From assembly GCA_013393545.1 (NCBI GenBank), contig JABXHG010000196.1, forward strand, positions 1-16,572: a DNA stretch of 16,572 nucleotides, given 5' to 3'. The notes under the pieces were generated by a model. That model was not told the origin of the DNA. It made no database searches and saw only the letters and a program-made list of their open reading frames with translations. The number at the start of each line of letters is the position of its first letter. The first letter of the stretch is position 1. Both the position numbers and the translations under genes were made by a program. Origin of the DNA: Alteromonadaceae bacterium. GTDB taxonomy: Bacteria; Pseudomonadota; Gammaproteobacteria; Pseudomonadales; Oleiphilaceae. This document shows, in pieces, positions 14,186-16,572 of the stretch.

Positions 14186-14832
14186 TGGAACACCTGGAAG
14201 GCGGCGAGCAGCAATCCGCCCCGGTGTGGGCGATCTTCTCGGACCTGATGGCCGCGCTGGTGGGCCTGCTGGTGCTGCTGTTGGTGTGGGTGATCGGCTT
14301 GCAGCTGGAGTTGAGCCAGTCCCTGGCCGAGGAAAAAGCCAAGCGGGAAGCCGAGCAGGAGCGCCGGGTGGCTTTGGAGCAGGCACTGGAAGACCCGCTG
14401 ACCAAGGGCCTGGTGACTTTCCGCAATGGGCGCATTGGCATCAGTGGCAACGTGCTGTTTGAATTGAACTCCGACGCCCTTCAGGCCGACGGCGAGTCGG
14501 TATTGGCCTCGCTGGTGGAGCCATTGCAGGTGTATCTGGCCGAGCACGACGAGTTATTGATGGTCAGCGGCTTTACCGACGACCTGCCCCTGCTCAGCGG
14601 CAATCGTTACGAAGACAACTGGGGTCTGTCAGCCCAACGGGCACTGACCGTGACCCGTACGCTGATTACCAAGGGGCTACCCGAAGACCGGGTGTTTGCC
14701 GCCGCCTTCGGTCCGCACCAGCCGGCGGTGCCCAATGAGGATGCGGAATCCCGGGCGAAGAACCGGCGAGTGGAGATCAGCACGGTGCCCCGGGCCGAAG
14801 AGGAGTCCGCAGCGGAGGTGCCGGAGCCGTGA
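14185..14832 (+). CDS. OmpA-family, MotB/ZorB-like stator protein
   Basis: 215 aa from the ATG at 14185, which shares TGATG with the DUF802 stop; a GTG three bases earlier is in frame but less likely. A short cytoplasmic N terminus leads to a single transmembrane helix (about 14-40) with PVWAIFSDLMAALVGLL. Asp20 sits where MotB has its proton-carrying Asp in the F-x-D-L-M type motif. A charged linker (about 45-72) may act as a plug or spacer. Residues about 85-198 form an OmpA-like peptidoglycan-binding domain: a VLFELNSDAL strand, GFTDD, NWGLSAQRALTV, and the closing NRRVEIS. The C-terminal tail is acidic. The architecture is that of a stator B-subunit anchored to the cell wall, pairing with the DUF802 protein. 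Lipoprotein or signal-cleaved OmpA is ruled out by the absence of a lipobox or cleavage site. Confidence 0.9.
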   Translation: MEHLEGGEQQSAPVWAIFSDLMAALVGLLVLLLVWVIGLQLELSQSLAEEKAKREAEQERRVALEQALEDPLTKGLVTFRNGRIGISGNVLFELNSDALQADGESVLASLVEPLQVYLAEHDELLMVSGFTDDLPLLSGNRYEDNWGLSAQRALTVTRTLITKGLPEDRVFAAAFGPHQPAVPNEDAESRAKNRRVEISTVPRAEEESAAEVPEP

Positions 14833-15422
14833 TGGAATCCCCGACCCGGCGAATCGCGCATTTACGGGAGCTTGGTGCGGCTCAGCACGAACCGGTGCGT
14901 TTTCGCTACCTGGAATCTTTGGAGCAACGGCTGCGCGACCAACGGTTACAGCACAGCACGCACTGGCAGCGGTTGCTTAAGTCGATTGCCGACTTTGAAG
15001 CCCACTATGCGGAGCCTTCCAACCAGGAATCCTCGCCCTCACCCGTTAGAACCCACTCGGCCCTTGCCGAGCTGGTTGGCACGCTGAACCGGCAGGAATC
15101 CGAAGCGTCGACACCTTCCAGCTCTTCGGTTGAGCAGTTGGTCCGTGGCGAGACGATGACTCCCCATCAAACCGCCAGCCATCAACCCAAGCCATTGAGA
15201 GCCTTCAGCCGTGCCCACGCGGGCCGAAACAGCCAGGCGCTGGAACAGCGGATTCAGCGGGCCATTGAGCAGGTGCCGGCCGAGGCCGGGCCAATGAACG
15301 GACATCGGTTGGTGAGCCGGGCGATTGCCGAAATGCAGCGTCTGTCTCCGGACTATCTGAACCGGTTTGTCGGTTATGCGGATACGCTGATGGCACTGGA
15401 GCAGCTCGGAAAGAAAAGCTGA
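14832..15422 (+). CDS. DUF2894 family protein, last gene of the stator-like operon
   Basis: 196 aa from the ATG at 14832, which shares TGATG with the preceding stop; the GTG three bases upstream is a less likely start. No membrane segment or signal peptide, so cytoplasmic. Residues 1-55 are helical, basic and amphipathic (RRIAHLRELGAAQHEPVRFRYLESLEQRL), residues about 60-125 are a Ser/Pro/Thr/Gln-rich flexible linker, and residues about 128-196 form a conserved-looking helical C terminus (GPMNGHRLVSRAIAEMQ, SPDYLNRFVGYADTLMALEQL) characteristic of DUF2894. Function is unknown. Tight coupling to the OmpA-like stator gene implies a shared complex; the two folded ends joined by a flexible linker suggest an adaptor. 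It converges with the glutathione S-transferase gene, only 20 bases apart. Confidence 0.83.
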   Translation: MESPTRRIAHLRELGAAQHEPVRFRYLESLEQRLRDQRLQHSTHWQRLLKSIADFEAHYAEPSNQESSPSPVRTHSALAELVGTLNRQESEASTPSSSSVEQLVRGETMTPHQTASHQPKPLRAFSRAHAGRNSQALEQRIQRAIEQVPAEAGPMNGHRLVSRAIAEMQRLSPDYLNRFVGYADTLMALEQLGKKS

Positions 15423-15423
15423 C

Positions 15424-15441
15424 CCGCTAGTCGAAAAGCGG
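15424..15441. terminator. Weak hairpin in the convergent gap
   Basis: CCGCT (15424-15428) can pair with AGCGG (15437-15441) across an 8-base loop, squeezed between the DUF2894 stop and the glutathione S-transferase stop. The stem is short and there is no T-tract on either strand. It is the only structure in the gap, so it may be a poor bidirectional terminator. Confidence 0.22.
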
Positions 15442-15442
15442 A

Positions 15443-16108
15443 CTATTGGGCATCTGGAAACCGCACCACTTCATCGCCTTCCTGCCAGGGCTGGTACTTG
15501 ACCATGACCTGTTTGAAAGTCGGATGTTCCAGCCACTCTCTCAACCATGCCTGCAGCTTCGGGTACGGCAACGCGTAAAATACCTCCCGGTCCACGTGGG
15601 CGAACTGGCGAACAAACGGCACAATGCCAATATCCGCGATACTGATGGTATCGCCTAGCAGATACTGATTATTGGCCAGCAAATTCTCCAACTCCTGCAG
15701 AAACACCTCACCCTTTTGGCGGTATTCCAGTTGGCTTAGCTCCGGGTGGCGATCGGCGTATTTGTAGCGATCCAGCCAGTGTTTGAATTCGGAGTCGTTG
15801 CGGTCCATCAGGGCATTCGCCCTGGCCAGATCGACGTTCAGCAAACCCTGCGGATCATTCTGTTGCAGCGCCCATTCCAGTATTTCCCGGCTTTCCTCGA
15901 TAACACGCCGGTTGCCGCTCTCATCTTCAGTCAGCTCCAGCACAGGAACCGTGCCCTTGGGGCTGATGGCCAGCATCTGCTCCGGCTTGTTTTTCAGAAC
16001 GATTTCCCGAAGCTCCACTTCCAAGTCGGCAAACAAAATACCGAGCCGGGCGCGCATGGCGTAGGGGCAACGACGGAATGAGTACAAACGAGGCAGAGAG
16101 TCGGTGAT
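15443..16108 (-). CDS. Glutathione S-transferase family protein, apparent ATC start
   Basis: Probable cytosolic glutathione S-transferase, 221 aa from codon ATC at 16108. The N-terminal thioredoxin-like domain (about 1-85) has LYSFRRCPYAMRARLGIL, a Cys-type active-site region with Cys-Pro-Tyr-Ala like omega/beta-class enzymes, then SPKGTVPVLEL with the cis-Pro and VIEESREIL with the Glu-Ser pair that binds glutathione. The helical C-terminal domain has the family's GDTISIADIGIVPFVRQF motif. A longer open frame exists upstream but is non-homologous and starts at TTG. A perfect AGGAGG lies six bases before ATC, where no ATG, GTG or TTG exists in frame; the first in-frame ATG would delete the active-site segment. 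Substrate is unknown. It follows the aldolase gene in the same direction behind a likely terminator. Confidence 0.85.
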   Translation of the reverse strand: MTDSLPRLYSFRRCPYAMRARLGILFADLEVELREIVLKNKPEQMLAISPKGTVPVLELTEDESGNRRVIEESREILEWALQQNDPQGLLNVDLARANALMDRNDSEFKHWLDRYKYADRHPELSQLEYRQKGEVFLQELENLLANNQYLLGDTISIADIGIVPFVRQFAHVDREVFYALPYPKLQAWLREWLEHPTFKQVMVKYQPWQEGDEVVRFPDAQ

Positions 16109-16114
16109 GGCGCA

Positions 16115-16120
16115 CCTCCT
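16115..16120 (-). promoter_or_regulatory. Strong ribosome-binding site that fixes an ATC start
   Basis: On the minus strand AGGAGG is followed by six bases and then ATC ACC GAC, in frame with the glutathione S-transferase. This is the best Shine-Dalgarno in the window and sits at ideal spacing for the ATC. Confidence 0.6.
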
Positions 16121-16178
16121 GACTGAAAATTGGCTGAAACGGAAAACGGGGTTGGGAGGTTTTCGAAGGGAAGAGATG

Positions 16179-16206
16179 ACAGCCCCGGACAGGCGCCCGG
16201 GACTGT
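16179..16206 (-). terminator. Possible terminator after the aldolase gene
   Basis: ACAG-C-CCCGG pairs with CCGGG-A-CTGT (one mismatch) around an 8-base loop, 13 bases beyond the aldolase stop. On the minus strand it is followed by a pyrimidine-rich CATCTCTTCCC stretch rather than a clean T-tract, so termination may be partial. Confidence 0.45.
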
Positions 16207-16218
16207 GGAACAACGAGC

Positions 16219-16572
16219 TTACTTGACCTTCGGATCCAGTTCGCCGGCCGCGTAACGCTCGAACATGCGCTCGAGGTTGATCGGCTGGATCTTGCTGGCC
16301 TGGCCAGCACAGCCGAAGGCTTCATAGCGGGCAATGCACAGCTCGGTCATGGCCTTCATGGAGGCTTTCAGGTATTTGCGCGGGTCGAACTCGGCCGGGT
16401 TTTCGGCCAGGAAGCGACGGATGGCACCGGTGGAGGCCAGGCCATGGTCGCGGGCGCCGTTGACCTTCCGTACACCCCTCCTGGTGCCCTCATCCATTGC
16501 TACCACTCGCATGCCCGAGCTTTTCTGGCTCCTTGACCCCAGCTCGTCCCCTCTGTTCGTCGAGGCATCCGC
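16219..16572 (-). CDS. fba: Class II fructose-bisphosphate aldolase, C-terminal part, 5' end aberrant
   Basis: Cytosolic enzyme that cleaves fructose-1,6-bisphosphate in glycolysis. Residues read from 16476 down to the stop match the family's C terminus: GVRKVN, then LASTGAIRRFLAENPAEFDPRKYLKASM, ARYEAFGCAGQASKI and MFERYAAGELDPKVK. Two things are odd. At 16441-16458 the expected N-I-D-T-D-L-R phosphate-binding segment after GVRKVN is replaced by GARDHG at the same length, removing the conserved substrate-contact Asp-Thr. Upstream of 16476 the frame stays open to the window edge but reads as non-aldolase sequence instead of the expected G-x-P-x-E-E-I region. Either the gene is disrupted or the sequence near the edge is chimeric or of poor quality. 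Only about a quarter of a normal 350-aa enzyme is recognisable. Confidence 0.72.
   Translation of the reverse strand, partial: ADASTNRGDELGSRSQKSSGMRVVAMDEGTRRGVRKVNGARDHGLASTGAIRRFLAENPAEFDPRKYLKASMKAMTELCIARYEAFGCAGQASKIQPINLERMFERYAAGELDPKVK

Noticed and set aside
13328..14386. A 352-codon minus-strand frame opposite the DUF802 coiled coil.
   Set aside because: Leu/Gln-rich antisense of a Gln/Glu-rich coiled coil; the plus strand is coupled by overlapping starts and stops at both ends.
12401..14832. Calling the pair flagellar MotA/MotB.
   Set aside because: DUF802 has a tail of about 400 residues that MotA lacks, and no flagellar or chemotaxis genes are nearby.
11748..15422. Calling the operon a Zorya defence system.
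   Set aside because: Only the membrane pair resembles ZorA/ZorB in layout; no ZorC, ZorD helicase or ZorE nuclease is present and the flanks are ordinary chromosomal genes.

Overview
The window looks like chromosome from a moderately GC-rich gammaproteobacterium, most like Marinobacter or a close relative. This rests on recall of family make-up (HlyB-like exporter, AcpH, CbpA/CbpM, DUF5666/DUF6502, DUF3348-DUF802-OmpA-DUF2894, class II aldolase), not on a search. I see no tRNA, rRNA, CRISPR array, transposase or phage gene. Most genes are on the minus strand; one four-gene operon at 11.7-15.4 kb is on the plus strand.

Layout. (1) 40-4580, minus: a type I secretion operon with an HlyB-like ABC exporter whose peptidase-like domain has lost both catalytic residues, an HlyD-like adaptor, then an AT-rich tail with a two-TM protein translationally coupled to a 114-aa Cys-free protein and perhaps a tiny third ORF. 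No TolC-like gene is present. (2) 4724-6020, minus: a membrane-anchored DsbA-like thioredoxin-fold protein and AcpH, overlapping. (3) 6030-10066, minus: two paralogous DUF5666 lipoproteins flanking a full DUF6502 protein and a shortened DUF6502 paralogue. Upstream lies a promoter with two matching palindromes. (4) 10221-11538, minus: cbpA-cbpM, a DnaJ-like co-chaperone and its modulator. (5) 11748-15422, plus: DUF3348, DUF802, an OmpA/MotB-like protein and DUF2894, every junction overlapping. DUF802 has a MotA/ExbB-like membrane part and a tail of about 400 residues rich in coiled coil; the OmpA-like protein has a MotB-like helix with an Asp and a peptidoglycan-binding domain. Together they look like an ion-driven stator resembling Zorya ZorA/ZorB, but with two uncharacterised soluble partners instead of nuclease or helicase effectors. 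(6) 15443-16572, minus: a glutathione S-transferase apparently starting at ATC, and the C-terminal end of a class II fructose-bisphosphate aldolase whose similarity breaks off before the window edge.

The strongest candidates for undescribed biology are the stator-like operon in (5), the duplicated DUF5666/DUF6502 locus with its operator-like palindromes in (3), and the small coupled gene pair behind the exporter in (1).
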